From Pseudomonas kribbensis (GTDB lineage: Bacteria > Pseudomonadota > Gammaproteobacteria > Pseudomonadales > Pseudomonadaceae), in the NCBI RefSeq assembly GCF_003352185.1, contig NZ_CP029608.1, positions 6,118,501-6,182,500 of the forward strand: 64,000 nucleotides of DNA, written 5' to 3'. A program made the position numbers and the translations under genes. This document shows positions 1 through 9,915 of this stretch, one piece after another; within the stretch, counting starts at the first letter, position 1, and every line of letters starts with the position of its first letter. The notes under the pieces were generated by a model. That model was given only the letters and a program-made list of their open reading frames with translations. It did no database searches and was not told where the DNA came from.

Positions 1-889
1 TGAAGGCGATGGCGCTGGCGGCGGATTCGGCAGCGGCTTGCAGGTCCGGCGCATCGGCAAACACGATGTTCGGGCTCTTGCCGCCGGCCTCCAGCCACAC
101 ACGTTTCATGTTCGATTCGCCGGAATAGATCATCAGTTGCTTGGCGATCTTGGTCGAACCGGTGAACACCAGGGTGTCGACGTCGTTGTGCAGCGCGAGC
201 GCCTTGCCGACGGTGTGGCCGTAGCCCGGCAGCACGTTCAGCACGCCTTTCGGAATGCCGGCCTCGACCGCCAGTTCAGCGATGCGGATGGCGGTCAGCG
301 GGGACTTTTCCGACGGTTTGAGGATCACCGAGTTACCGGTCGACAGGGCCGGGCCGAGCTTCCAGCAGGCCATCATCAGCGGGAAGTTCCACGGCACGAT
401 GGCACCGACCACGCCCACTGGTTCGCGGGTTACCAGACCCAGTTGATCGTGCGGAGTGGCGGCGACTTCGTCGTAGATCTTGTCGATCGCTTCACCGCTC
501 CAGCTCAGGGCTTGCGCGGCACCCGGCACGTCGATGTACAGCGAGTCGCTGATCGGCTTGCCCATGTCGAGGGTTTCGAGCAGGGCCAGTTCTTCGGCGT
601 GCTGCTTGAGCAGGCCGGCGAAACGGATCATGGTGGCTTTGCGTTTGGTCGGCGCCAGGCGCGACCAGACACCGGAATTGAAGGTGGCGCGGGCGTTTTC
701 CACGGCGCGCTGGGCGTCGGCGGCGTCACAGCTGGCAATCTTGCCCAGCAGACGGCCATCGACCGGGCTGATGCACTCGAAGGTCTCGCCGGAGACGGCA
801 TCGGTGTACTCGCCATTGAGGTAGGCGCGGCCTTCGATCTTCAGGTCGCGGGCGCGTTGTTCCCAGTCGGCACGAGTCAGGGTGGTCAT
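1..889 (-). CDS. kauB: NAD-dependent aldehyde dehydrogenase, N-terminal part (truncated by window edge)
   Basis: This oxidises aminoaldehydes such as gamma-aminobutyraldehyde or 3-aminopropanal in polyamine and agmatine catabolism; the substrate is inferred from close resemblance to Pseudomonas KauB/PuuC. About 296 residues are present. Visible family motifs are VPWNFPL (oxyanion/cofactor region), KPSEKSPLTA (NAD binding), FTGST and LEAGGKSP, which carries the catalytic Glu. The window stops just before the expected FNQGEVC loop, so the catalytic Cys is not seen. The ATG at 889 has a strong GAGGAGG Shine-Dalgarno about 8 nt upstream. It is divergent from the cupin gene at 1126, as in other Pseudomonas. 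Confidence 0.9.
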   Translation of the reverse strand, partial: MTTLTRADWEQRARDLKIEGRAYLNGEYTDAVSGETFECISPVDGRLLGKIASCDAADAQRAVENARATFNSGVWSRLAPTKRKATMIRFAGLLKQHAEELALLETLDMGKPISDSLYIDVPGAAQALSWSGEAIDKIYDEVAATPHDQLGLVTREPVGVVGAIVPWNFPLMMACWKLGPALSTGNSVILKPSEKSPLTAIRIAELAVEAGIPKGVLNVLPGYGHTVGKALALHNDVDTLVFTGSTKIAKQLMIYSGESNMKRVWLEAGGKSPNIVFADAPDLQAAAESAASAIAF

Positions 890-1125
890 TCGAGTGTCCT
901 CCTCTTGTTGAATACGAGCGCCGCGCGATCTTCGCCGGCGTCCTCAGGAATTCTGCCCGGCCAGCCTGTTTTCGGCCCAAGGCACCCGCCACCCTAAACC
1001 AGCGGCCGGGGTTGTTTCAATATATTTGACATAAGGCTTCTATATCGCCTTGCGGCGTTCAATTTAATCAACATAGACTTTGGCCCTTTCAAGCCATCGC
1101 GCCGTCATCACAGGAGAAAACAACA

Positions 1126-1488
1126 ATGAACATCCAGAACGTCGTCGACATCAGCCTGACCATGGACCAGGCCGAGCGCTACCGCCCGGATCCGGCCAAA
1201 GTACTCAAGGGCGATCCCGAGCAGGCGGTGTTCAATCAATACGACAGCCCTTGCGGGCAAATGGGCGTTGGCGTGTGGGAAGGTGCAGTGGGTCAGTGGA
1301 CGGTGAATTACACCGAACACGAATACTGCGAAATCCTCCAGGGTGTTTCGGTGCTGCGTGACGGCGAAGGCAATGCCAAGACTCTGCGTGTCGGCGACCG
1401 CTTCGTGATTCCGGCCGGTTTCCGTGGCACCTGGGAAGTGCTGGAGGCGTGCCGCAAGGTCTATGTGATCTTCGAACAGAAGGCCTGA
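1126..1488 (+). CDS. Small cupin-fold protein (cupin_3/DUF861 type)
   Basis: A 120-residue single-domain protein. The stretch around residues 50-115 (VWEGAVGQWTVNY, EYCEILQGVSVL, VGDRFVIPAGFRGTWEV) is a typical cupin_3 beta barrel, as in EutQ-like and ureidoglycolate-type cupins. The reaction is unknown. It is divergent from the aldehyde dehydrogenase, and this pairing recurs in Pseudomonas polyamine/amino acid catabolic neighbourhoods, so a role beside that pathway is a guess. AGGAG lies 9 nt before the ATG. A strong hairpin terminator follows directly. Confidence 0.85.
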   Translation: MNIQNVVDISLTMDQAERYRPDPAKVLKGDPEQAVFNQYDSPCGQMGVGVWEGAVGQWTVNYTEHEYCEILQGVSVLRDGEGNAKTLRVGDRFVIPAGFRGTWEVLEACRKVYVIFEQKA

Positions 1489-1506
1489 AGCCTTTCGCCA
1501 GGCAAC

Positions 1507-1541
1507 AAAAAAGGCCCGTATCGTGAGATACGGGCCTTTTT
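1507..1541 (+). terminator. Rho-independent terminator between cupin gene and rpmG
   Basis: The 13-bp stem AAAGGCCCGTATC/GATACGGGCCTTT closes a GTGA loop and is followed by T residues. It has A/T tracts on both sides, so it can serve the cupin gene on plus and rpmG on minus. Confidence 0.85.
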
Positions 1542-1561
1542 CGTAAGTCGGGAAAAATCAA

Positions 1562-1717
1562 TTACTTGATTTTGCCTTCCTTGTAGATCACGTGCTTGCG
1601 AACAACCGGATCATATTTCTTGATCTCGATTTTGTCCGGGGTAGTACGCTTGTTCTTGTCGGTAGTGTAGAAGTGACCAGTACCGGCGCTCGAAATCAAA
1701 CGAATCAATTCACGCAT
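1562..1717 (-). CDS. rpmG: 50S ribosomal protein L33
   Basis: A 51-residue protein starting [19 protein letters not shown] and ending in a basic YKEGKIK tail, which is the standard length and sequence of gammaproteobacterial L33, a large-subunit protein near the E site. It lacks the CxxC zinc motif of the L33 C+ form. It lies 11 nt downstream of rpmB and is surely co-transcribed with it. The ORF is too short for most length cut-offs but the identity is clear. Confidence 0.97.
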   Translation of the reverse strand: MRELIRLISSAGTGHFYTTDKNKRTTPDKIEIKKYDPVVRKHVIYKEGKIK

Positions 1718-1728
1718 GATTAGCTCCC

Positions 1729-1962
1729 TTAAATCTTGCCGTCGCGACGCAGCTCGGCCAGCACAACGCTGATGCCACGCTTGTCGATGATACGCATGCC
1801 TTTGGCGGAAACGCGCAGGCGTACGAAACGTTTCTCTTCTTCAACCCAGAAGCGGTGATGCTGCAGGTTCGGCAGGAAACGACGACGGGTTTTGTTGTTT
1901 GCGTGGGAAATGTTATTCCCGGTTACCGGACCCTTACCGGTAACTTGACATACTCTAGACAT
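1729..1962 (-). CDS. rpmB: 50S ribosomal protein L28
   Basis: A 77-residue protein, the usual L28 length. It begins [17 protein letters not shown], with the conserved [15 protein letters not shown] and [10 protein letters not shown] segments. It is a structural component of the large ribosomal subunit. It is first in the rpmB-rpmG operon, transcribed leftward from the promoter seen at 2112-2140. Confidence 0.98.
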   Translation of the reverse strand: MSRVCQVTGKGPVTGNNISHANNKTRRRFLPNLQHHRFWVEEEKRFVRLRVSAKGMRIIDKRGISVVLAELRRDGKI

Positions 1963-2408
1963 GCCTCAGCCCTCTAAAACCACATGCCCAACCCGGCATG
2001 GGTTGGCCGCTTAATCTCTAGTCATTGTGGCGCCAGGCGCCGCGATTCTTTAGAGGTCTTACCGGCTACACCTACAAGCGAAGGAACCGGGCCCCTAGAA
2101 AAGAGCGCTGCTTTATACCAGAAAGACCACGGAGCAACAACTTTCCGTGTGCAATGAATGGCTAAAAAGCCGCTTTTCCTGCCCGCAAGTGGCTTGGGCA
2201 AAGGCTGGCGGCAATTTTTACCATTCGTCGAAGAAAACCGATCATACCCGCATTCGGGATTTTTCCTGCCGCCACTTCCGACAAATCCTCAGCCGTCAGA
2301 CCCCGAAAATGCAAAAAGGGGATAGTCATTTGCAATTGCGACCACTAGGGTAGGCCTTTTCCAGACTGCACTTGCAGATGGGCCTTCGATCTGTAAAGGA
2401 AGCCGACC
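1963..2408. other. Intergenic region between divergent rpmB and dppA-like gene
   Basis: This 446-bp gap holds the rpmB promoter and its roughly 150-nt leader. No convincing coding frame was found. The 190 bases before the peptide-binding protein are moderately AT-rich and must hold its promoter, but I could not assign -35/-10 boxes with confidence. Confidence 0.6.
2112..2140 (-). promoter_or_regulatory. Sigma-70-type promoter for rpmB-rpmG
   Basis: Reading the minus strand, TTGTTG (2135-2140) is followed after exactly 17 nt by TATAAA (2112-2117). That is a near-consensus sigma-70 pair about 150 nt upstream of the rpmB start, and no other gene separates it from rpmB. Confidence 0.7.
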
Positions 2409-3998
2409 ATGCGCCTCGCTGCCCTCCCCCTGTTGCTCGCCCCGTTATTGCTGAGCCCCCTGGCCCAGGCCGCCGCCCTGAGCGTTTGCACCGAGGCCAG
2501 CCCCGAAGGGTTCGACGTGGTGCAGTACAACTCGCTGACCACCACCAACGCCTCGGCCGATGTGCTGATGAACCGCCTGGTGGACTTCGATACGGCGACC
2601 GGCAAAGTGGTCCCGAGCCTGGCCGACAGCTGGGAAGTCAGCACCGACGGCCTGACTTATATATTCAAACTGCACCCGCAGGTGAAGTTCCACAGCACCG
2701 AGTACTTCAAGCCGACCCGTGAGCTGACCGCCGAAGACGTCAAGTTCAGCTTCGACCGCATGCTCGACCCGGCCAACCCGTGGCACAAGGTCGCCCAGAG
2801 CGGCTTTCCGCACGCTCAGTCGATGCAGCTGCCGAGCCTGATCAAGAAGATCGACGCCCTCGACCCGCTGACCGTGCGTTTCACCCTCGATCACCCGGAC
2901 TCCACGTTCCTGGCGACCCTGAGCATGGGTTTCGCGTCGATCTATTCCGCCGAATACGCTGACAAGCTGCTGAAGGCCAACGCGACCGACAAGCTCAACA
3001 GCCAGCCAATCGGCACCGGACCGTTCGTGTTCACCCGGTTCCAGAAAGACGCCTCGATTCGCTACAAGGCCAACCCGGATTACTTCCGCGGCAAGCCTGC
3101 GGTCGATCCGTTGATCTTCGCCATCACCCCGGACGCCAACGTGCGCCTGCAAAAGCTGCGGCGTAACGAGTGTCAGATCGCCCTGTCGCCAAAACCATTG
3201 GACGTACAGGCCGCGAAAGAAGAACCGACGCTGAAAGTCGAAAAGACTGACGCGTTCATGACCGCATTCGTTGGCATCAACAGCCAGCATCCACCATTGG
3301 ACAAGCCGGAAGTGCGCCAGGCGATCAACCTTGCCTTCGACAAGGCCAACTACCTCAAGGCCGTTTTCGAAGACACCGCCGAACCCGCCAACGGCCCGTA
3401 CCCGCCAAATACCTGGAGCTACGCGAAGAATCTGCCGGGTTACCCGCACGACGTGGCAAAAGCCAAGGCTTTGCTGGCCAAGGCCGGGCTGAAGGACGGT
3501 TTCCAGACCACCATCTGGACGCGTCCGTCCGGCAGCCTGCTCAACCCGAACCCGAGCCTCGGCGCACAACTGCTGCAATCGGATCTGGCGGAAATCGGCA
3601 TCCAGGCGGAAATCCGCGTGATCGAATGGGGCGAACTGATTCGTCGCGCCAAGGCTGGCGAGCATGACCTGCTGTTCATGGGCTGGGCCGGTGACAACGG
3701 CGACCCGGACAACTTCCTCACACCGCAGTTTTCCTGCGCGGCGGTGAAGTCCGGCACCAACTTCGCCCGCTACTGCAATGCCGATCTGGACAAGCTGATC
3801 AGCGCCGGCAAGACCACCAGCGAGCAGGGTGTGCGCACCAAGCTCTATGAACAGGCACAGGCGCAGATCCAGCAGCAGGCGCTTTGGCTGCCATTGGCGC
3901 ATCCGACGGCTTATGCGCTGACGCGTAAAGACGTGCAGGGTTACTCGGTGAGCCCGTTCGGGCGGCAGGATTACTCCAGAGCCAGCCTCAAGCCATAA
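2409..3998 (+). CDS. Periplasmic peptide-binding protein of an ABC transporter (SBP_bac_5, DppA-like)
   Basis: 529 residues. A Sec signal peptide covers residues 1-22 (MRLAALPLLLAP...AQAAA). The rest is the family-5 solute-binding fold, with hallmarks ADVLMNRLVDFD, LADSWEVSTDGLTYIFKL, EDVKFSFDRML and GTGPFVF. The binding protein delivers di- or oligopeptides to an inner-membrane ABC permease. In P. aeruginosa the gene at this place is one of several orphan DppA paralogues, and here too no permease or ATPase gene is adjacent. AAGGAAG precedes the ATG by about 5 nt. The precise peptide specificity cannot be read from sequence. Confidence 0.9.
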   Translation: MRLAALPLLLAPLLLSPLAQAAALSVCTEASPEGFDVVQYNSLTTTNASADVLMNRLVDFDTATGKVVPSLADSWEVSTDGLTYIFKLHPQVKFHSTEYFKPTRELTAEDVKFSFDRMLDPANPWHKVAQSGFPHAQSMQLPSLIKKIDALDPLTVRFTLDHPDSTFLATLSMGFASIYSAEYADKLLKANATDKLNSQPIGTGPFVFTRFQKDASIRYKANPDYFRGKPAVDPLIFAITPDANVRLQKLRRNECQIALSPKPLDVQAAKEEPTLKVEKTDAFMTAFVGINSQHPPLDKPEVRQAINLAFDKANYLKAVFEDTAEPANGPYPPNTWSYAKNLPGYPHDVAKAKALLAKAGLKDGFQTTIWTRPSGSLLNPNPSLGAQLLQSDLAEIGIQAEIRVIEWGELIRRAKAGEHDLLFMGWAGDNGDPDNFLTPQFSCAAVKSGTNFARYCNADLDKLISAGKTTSEQGVRTKLYEQAQAQIQQQALWLPLAHPTAYALTRKDVQGYSVSPFGRQDYSRASLKP

Positions 3999-4068
3999 GC
4001 TGCAAGCCACAAGCTAGAGCCATTCGCAGTCTGCTTTAGCTTGTGGCTCGGCACTTGAAACTTGCAGC
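3999..4068. repeat. Nested inverted repeat between convergent genes
   Basis: Outer arms GCTGCAAG (3999-4006) and CTTGCAGC (4061-4068) enclose inner arms AGCCACAAGCT (4005-4015) and AGCTTGTGGCT (4038-4048). It starts immediately after the dppA-like stop codon and ends just before the radC stop. This kind of CAAGCT-rich palindrome is common in Pseudomonas intergenic spacers and may act as a bidirectional terminator, though no T tract follows. Confidence 0.6.
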
Positions 4069-4075
4069 TGCTTGT

Positions 4076-4750
4076 CTACATCCAGCCACACTCCGCCATC
4101 GACAACGGCTCGCCATCACCGACAATGAAGTGATCGAGCACCCGCACATCGATGAACTCCAAAGCCTTCTGCAATCGCTTGGTCAATAATCGATCAGCCT
4201 GACTGGGATCGGTGTTACCCGACGGATGGTTATGGCACAGGATCACGGCCGCCGCGTTATTGGCCAGCGAGCGCTTCACCACTTCCCGGGGATGCACCGC
4301 CGTGTTGTCGATCGAGCCGCGAAACAGCGTCTCAAAGGTCAGCACCTGATGTTTGGAGTCCAGAAACAGGCAGCCGAACACCTCGTGCGGCTCGTGGCGC
4401 AACATGGCTTTGAGGTAATCACGGACCACCTGTGGATTCTCCAGCGCCGTTTTCTGCCGCATGCGCTCGGCCAGATGTCGCCGCCCCATCTCCAGCACAG
4501 CCTGCAGCTGGGCAAACTTCGCCGGCCCCAGGCCCAATTGCTCGCTGAACGCGCCGAGATCGGCCTCCAGCAATGCACGCAGGCTGCCGAACTGACTCAG
4601 CAAGTGTCGCGCCAGATCCACCGCGCTTTTACCGGATACGCCGGTGCGTAGAAAAATCGCCAGCAATTCGGCATCGGAAAGACTTCCCGAGCCCTGTTCC
4701 AACAGTTTCTCCCGCGGCCTTTCCGCCGCCGGCCAATCGCGAATACTCAT
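4076..4750 (-). CDS. radC: RadC family JAB/MPN-domain protein
   Basis: 224 residues from the ATG at 4750, which has AAGGA 6 nt upstream; an ATG two codons earlier is spaced worse. The N-terminal UPF0758 helical part carries [10 protein letters not shown] and [13 protein letters not shown]. The C-terminal JAB/MPN domain contains [14 protein letters not shown], the zinc-binding motif. Historically it was linked to DNA repair, but that phenotype was later reassigned, so function remains uncertain. It is divergent from coaBC, the usual Pseudomonas arrangement. Confidence 0.95.
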   Translation of the reverse strand: MSIRDWPAAERPREKLLEQGSGSLSDAELLAIFLRTGVSGKSAVDLARHLLSQFGSLRALLEADLGAFSEQLGLGPAKFAQLQAVLEMGRRHLAERMRQKTALENPQVVRDYLKAMLRHEPHEVFGCLFLDSKHQVLTFETLFRGSIDNTAVHPREVVKRSLANNAAAVILCHNHPSGNTDPSQADRLLTKRLQKALEFIDVRVLDHFIVGDGEPLSMAECGWM

Positions 4751-4885
4751 ACACATTCCTTGTCTGTGGGCGCCGCTGTTCCGTAGCGGTCGCTGTGATA
4801 TCGTAGCCCATCTTTTTTGCGGGCGAATTCACCCTGGGGAGGGGGTTTCGCCACGCATGTCACCAACGAAATGAAAGGCAGACCT

Positions 4886-6094
4886 ATGCAGCGGCTGTAT
4901 CGGAAACGCATCGTTCTGGGCGTCGGCGGCGGTATCGCTGCCTACAAGAGCGCCGACCTTGTGCGCCGCCTGATCGATCAGGGCGCCGAAGTGCGCGTGG
5001 TCATGACCCGTGGCGGCAGCGAATTCATCACCCCGCTGACCATGCAGGCCCTGTCCGGCCACCCGGTTCACCTGGATCTGCTCGACCCGGCCGCCGAAGC
5101 CGCGATGGGCCACATCGAACTGGCCAAATGGGCCGATCTGGTGCTGATCGCCCCGGCCACCGCCGACCTGCTGGCCCGCCTGGCCCAAGGCATTGCCAAC
5201 GATCTGCTGACCACCCTGGTGCTGGCCACCGACGCCATCGTCGCTGTCGCCCCGGCCATGAACCAGGCCATGTGGCGCGACCCGGCGACCCAGGCCAACC
5301 TGCAACTCCTTGAAAGCCGTGGCCTCAAGACCTTCGGCCCGGCCTCCGGCAGCCAGGCCTGCGGCGACGTCGGCATGGGCCGCATGATGGAAGCCACCGA
5401 CCTTGCCCAGCTCGCGGCGGACTGCTTCCAGCGTCAGGCGCTGACCGGCAAGCACGTGGTGATCACCGCCGGTCCGACCCAGGAAAACATCGACCCGGTG
5501 CGCTACATCACCAACCACAGCTCCGGCAAAATGGGCTTTGCCCTGGCTGAAGCGGCGGTGGAAGCCGGCGCCCGCGTCACGCTGATCAGCGGCCCGGTGC
5601 ATTTGCCGACGCCGGATCGCGTCACGCGTATCGATGTGGTCAGCGCCCGCGACATGCTCGCTGCCTGTGAAGCCGCGATCCCTTGCGACATCTTCATCGC
5701 CTCGGCAGCGGTCGCGGACTACCGTCCGGAAGTCGTCGCCCCGCAAAAATTGAAGAAAGACCCTACGAGCGGTGACGGCTTCGTCCTGCAAATGGTGCGT
5801 AACCCGGACATCCTGGCCACCATCGCGACCCGTCCCGACCGTCCGTTCAGTGTCGGCTTCGCCGCCGAGACCGAACACCTGCTCGACTACGCTGCACGCA
5901 AGCTGAAGGACAAGAATCTCGATCTGATCGTCGCCAACGACGTCGCCAACCCGAGCATCGGTTTCAACAGCGAAGAAAACGCCTGCAGCGTCATCGACCG
6001 TGGGCTGCACGCCACGGTTTTCGCCCAGACCAGCAAGAGCAAGATTGCTCGCCAACTGGTCACTTTTATCGCCGAACGTCTGAACCAGGTTTAA
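4886..6094 (+). CDS. coaBC: Bifunctional phosphopantothenoylcysteine decarboxylase / phosphopantothenate-cysteine ligase
   Basis: 402 residues catalysing two consecutive steps of coenzyme A synthesis. The N-terminal flavoprotein half (CoaC) shows GGGIAAYKS, the active-site PAMNQAMW motif and the [13 protein letters not shown] loop with the catalytic Cys. The C-terminal half (CoaB) starts near residue 185 with [18 protein letters not shown] and contains KLKK. The frame is open upstream to 4817, but the start at 4886 gives the normal family length and N-terminus and has an AGGCAG site. It is followed 5 nt later by dut. Confidence 0.97.
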   Translation: MQRLYRKRIVLGVGGGIAAYKSADLVRRLIDQGAEVRVVMTRGGSEFITPLTMQALSGHPVHLDLLDPAAEAAMGHIELAKWADLVLIAPATADLLARLAQGIANDLLTTLVLATDAIVAVAPAMNQAMWRDPATQANLQLLESRGLKTFGPASGSQACGDVGMGRMMEATDLAQLAADCFQRQALTGKHVVITAGPTQENIDPVRYITNHSSGKMGFALAEAAVEAGARVTLISGPVHLPTPDRVTRIDVVSARDMLAACEAAIPCDIFIASAAVADYRPEVVAPQKLKKDPTSGDGFVLQMVRNPDILATIATRPDRPFSVGFAAETEHLLDYAARKLKDKNLDLIVANDVANPSIGFNSEENACSVIDRGLHATVFAQTSKSKIARQLVTFIAERLNQV

Positions 6095-6099
6095 TTTAC

Positions 6100-6555
6100 A
6101 TGCACGCTTTGCAAGCCAAGATCCTCGACCCACGCATCGGTACCGAATTTCCGCTGCCGCAATACGCCACACCGGGCTCCGCCGCCCTGGACCTGCGAGC
6201 AATGCTCCAGCAGGACGTAACCCTGGAGCCGGGTCAAACTCTGCTGATCCCGACTGGTCTGGCGATCTGCATCGGCGATCCTGGCCTGGCGGCGCTGATC
6301 CTGCCTCGCTCAGGACTGGGTCACAAACACGGTATCGTACTCGGCAACAGCGTCGGCCTGATCGACTCCGACTACCAGGGCGAGCTGATGGTTTCCTGCT
6401 GGAACCGTGGCACAACGCCTTTCACCCTGGAGGTGGGTTCACGCATCGCTCAGTTGGTGCTTGTTCCCGTAATGCAGGCGCACTTCGAAATGGTTGAAGA
6501 GTTCGTCGAAACCGAGCGCGGCGCTGGCGGTTTCGGCCACTCCGGCACCAAGTAA
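6100..6555 (+). CDS. dut: Deoxyuridine 5'-triphosphate nucleotidohydrolase (dUTPase)
   Basis: A 151-residue trimeric dUTPase that hydrolyses dUTP to dUMP, keeping uracil out of DNA and supplying dTMP synthesis. The ordered motifs are visible: AALDLRA (motif 1), [11 protein letters not shown] (motif 2), [10 protein letters not shown] (motif 3, with the catalytic Asp) and the C-terminal [11 protein letters not shown]-loop-like lid. It sits 5 nt after coaBC and so is co-transcribed with it, the standard dfp-dut pair. Confidence 0.97.
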   Translation: MHALQAKILDPRIGTEFPLPQYATPGSAALDLRAMLQQDVTLEPGQTLLIPTGLAICIGDPGLAALILPRSGLGHKHGIVLGNSVGLIDSDYQGELMVSCWNRGTTPFTLEVGSRIAQLVLVPVMQAHFEMVEEFVETERGAGGFGHSGTK

Positions 6556-6797
6556 TCGGCTGGAAACCTGTCGTGGCGAGTGCGTGTTGCTTGCCACGAA
6601 ATTCAAAATGTCATCTGCAAGGTTTAGCGCCGAAAATCAAGGCATTGGCAGGCCAAAGCCACGCCGGACAAGGCGTCATGGCCCTTTCACACCACGAACT
6701 CTCTGTGAAAACCGCCGTCATACCCTTCAGTTTGAGCCTGCCGCCGAGATGATTCGTCGGTGTGTCCCGCCACTTTCGAGATGGAGCATTTCCGCAG

Positions 6798-8195
6798 ATG
6801 AGCACCCCCGCCCAAGTCGCCCCGAAGCTTCCCGCCAGCATCTTCCGCGCCTATGACATTCGCGGCACCGTGCCGGAATTCCTCAATGCCGAAACCGCCT
6901 ACTGGATCGGCCGCGCCATCGGCTCCCAGAGCCTGGCCCAGGGTGAACCGAACGTGTCCGTCGGCCGTGATGGCCGCCTGTCCGGCCCGGAACTGGTTGC
7001 CGAGCTGATCCGCGGCATCGCCGAAAGCGGCTGCCACGTCAGTGACGTCGGCCTGGTGCCGACCCCGGCGCTGTACTACGCCGCCAACGTACTGGCCGGC
7101 AAATCCGGCGTGATGCTCACTGGCAGCCACAACCCGTCGAACTACAACGGCTTCAAGATCGTGATCGCCGGCGACACCCTCGCCAACGAACAGATCCAGG
7201 CCCTGCACGAGCGCCTCAAGACCGGCAACCTGAGCAGCGGCAAGGGCAGCGTGACCCAGGTCGAAATCCTCGACCGCTATACCACTGAAATCGTCCAAGA
7301 CATCAAACTGGCCCGGCGCCTGAAAGTCGTGGTCGACTGCGGCAACGGCGCGGCCGGCGTGATCGCCCCGCAACTGATCGAAGCGCTGAACTGCGAAGTC
7401 ATCCCGCTGTTCTGCGAAGTCGACGGCAACTTCCCGAACCACCACCCGGACCCGGGCAAACCTGAAAACCTCGTCGACCTGATTGCCAAGGTCAAGGAAA
7501 CCAAGGCTGACATCGGCCTGGCCTTTGACGGTGACGGCGACCGCGTCGGCGTGGTGACCAACACTGGCACCATCGTGTTCCCGGACCGTCTGTTGATGCT
7601 GTTTGCCCGCGACGTGCTGGCCCGCAACCCGGGCGCGGAAATCATCTTCGACGTCAAATGCACCCGTCGCCTGATTCCGTTGATCAAGGAATACGGCGGC
7701 CAGTCGCTAATGTGGAAGACCGGTCACTCGTTGATCAAAAAGAAAATGAAACAGTCCGGCGCATTGCTGGCCGGTGAAATGAGCGGGCACATCTTCTTCA
7801 AGGAACGCTGGTTCGGTTTCGACGACGGCATTTACAGCGCCGCACGGCTGCTGGAAATCCTCAGCAAGGAAAAATCCGACGCGGAAACGCTGTTCGCGAC
7901 CTTCCCGAACGATATTTCCACGCCGGAAATCAATATCCATGTGACCGAAGAGAGCAAATTCAGCATCATTGATGCACTGCACGATGCGCAGTGGGGTCCA
8001 GGCGCCGACCTGACCACCATTGACGGCGTGCGGGTCGATTACGCCAAAGGCTGGGGCCTGGTGCGCGCCTCCAACACCACACCGGTGCTGGTGCTGCGCT
8101 TCGAGGCCGATGACGAGGCTGAATTGCAGCGCATCAAGGCTGTGTTCCATGCCCAGTTGAAACGCGTTGCACCTGATCTCCAACTACCGTTCTGA
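6798..8195 (+). CDS. algC: Phosphomannomutase/phosphoglucomutase AlgC
   Basis: 465 residues. It interconverts mannose-6-P/mannose-1-P and glucose-6-P/glucose-1-P, feeding alginate, LPS and rhamnolipid precursors. The N-terminus PASIFRAYDIRG, the phosphoserine loop TGSHNPSNYNG, the metal-binding DGDGDR and the sugar-binding GEMSGH are all present. The frame opens at 6762, but the ATG at 6798 gives the standard AlgC N-terminus, with GGAG about 12 nt upstream. The 240-bp spacer after dut shows no gene. argB follows after 17 nt. Confidence 0.97.
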   Translation: MSTPAQVAPKLPASIFRAYDIRGTVPEFLNAETAYWIGRAIGSQSLAQGEPNVSVGRDGRLSGPELVAELIRGIAESGCHVSDVGLVPTPALYYAANVLAGKSGVMLTGSHNPSNYNGFKIVIAGDTLANEQIQALHERLKTGNLSSGKGSVTQVEILDRYTTEIVQDIKLARRLKVVVDCGNGAAGVIAPQLIEALNCEVIPLFCEVDGNFPNHHPDPGKPENLVDLIAKVKETKADIGLAFDGDGDRVGVVTNTGTIVFPDRLLMLFARDVLARNPGAEIIFDVKCTRRLIPLIKEYGGQSLMWKTGHSLIKKKMKQSGALLAGEMSGHIFFKERWFGFDDGIYSAARLLEILSKEKSDAETLFATFPNDISTPEINIHVTEESKFSIIDALHDAQWGPGADLTTIDGVRVDYAKGWGLVRASNTTPVLVLRFEADDEAELQRIKAVFHAQLKRVAPDLQLPF

Positions 8196-8212
8196 TTCAC
8201 CCGGAGCCCTGA

Positions 8213-9118
<906 letters not shown>

Positions 9119-9133
9119 GCGATCGCACAAATA

Positions 9134-9173
9134 AAAAGACCCCGCTCAGCCTGACTGAGCGGGGTCTTTTTTT
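9134..9173 (+). terminator. Bidirectional Rho-independent terminator, argB/pyrE
   Basis: The stem AAGACCCCGCTCAG/CTGAGCGGGGTCTT is flanked by A and T runs on both strands. It lies between the convergent argB and pyrE ends. Confidence 0.9.
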
Positions 9174-9188
9174 GCCCGGGAGAAGCGA

Positions 9189-9833
9189 TCAGACGCCGAA
9201 CTGGGCGCGATAGGCTTCAACGGCTGGCAGGTGCTGCTTGAGCTGCGGATCGTCTGCCAGGAATTCCAGTACCTGGTTCAGCGACACGATGCTGATGACC
9301 GGAATGCCGAAATCACGCTCGACTTCCTGAATCGCCGACAGCTCGCCGTTGCCGCGCTCCTGACGGTTCAGGGCGATCAGCACGCCAGCGGCCTTGGCGC
9401 CGTCCTGGGAAGCGATGATCTGCATCACTTCACGGATCGCGGTGCCGGCGGTGATCACGTCGTCGATGATCAGCACGTCGCCGGTCAGCGGAGCGCCGAC
9501 CAGGCTGCCGCCCTCGCCGTGGGCCTTGGCTTCCTTGCGGTTGAAGCACCATGGCAGGTCACGGTTGTGGTGTTCAGCCAGCGCCACGGCAGTGGTTGCC
9601 GCCAGCGGGATGCCTTTGTAGGCCGGGCCGAACAGCACGTCGAACGGAATACCGCTCTCAGCGATGGCTGCGGCATAGAAACGACCGAGCTGCGCCAGGG
9701 CCGAACCCGAGTTGAACAGGCCGGCGTTGAAGAAGTAAGGACTGGTGCGTCCGGACTTCAGGGTGAACTCACCGAAGCGCAAAACGCCGCGATCGATGGC
9801 AAAACGAATGAAATCGCGCTGATACGCTTGCAT
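9189..9833 (-). CDS. pyrE: Orotate phosphoribosyltransferase
   Basis: 214 residues. It makes orotidine 5'-phosphate from orotate and PRPP in pyrimidine synthesis. Seen are [16 protein letters not shown] (orotate side), [23 protein letters not shown] (flexible catalytic loop) and the PRPP-binding [14 protein letters not shown]. The start [12 protein letters not shown] at 9833 matches family length; an upstream in-frame GTG is less likely. It is convergent with argB and divergent from crc. Confidence 0.96.
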   Translation of the reverse strand: MQAYQRDFIRFAIDRGVLRFGEFTLKSGRTSPYFFNAGLFNSGSALAQLGRFYAAAIAESGIPFDVLFGPAYKGIPLAATTAVALAEHHNRDLPWCFNRKEAKAHGEGGSLVGAPLTGDVLIIDDVITAGTAIREVMQIIASQDGAKAAGVLIALNRQERGNGELSAIQEVERDFGIPVISIVSLNQVLEFLADDPQLKQHLPAVEAYRAQFGV

Positions 9834-9878
9834 GAAAAAAACCCCAAATACCACGGATTTAGCTAATTAGCTTGACGC

Positions 9879-9893
9879 CGTGTATCATACACG
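9879..9893. promoter_or_regulatory. 15-bp perfect palindrome in the pyrE-crc intergenic region
   Basis: CGTGTATCATACACG is perfectly symmetric about position 9886. It lies 23 nt before the crc ATG and 46 nt before the pyrE start. It contains a TATCAT/TATGAT hexamer that could act as a -10 box, so it may be a promoter core, an operator or both. No partner is known to me. Confidence 0.45.
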
Positions 9894-9915
9894 CACGCGA
9901 TTTTTGGGGCCATTT

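Noticed and set aside
1026..1050. TTGACA upstream of the cupin gene as a -35 box
   Set aside because: No acceptable -10 hexamer lies at 16-18 nt; the TATATC nearby is only about 10 nt away.
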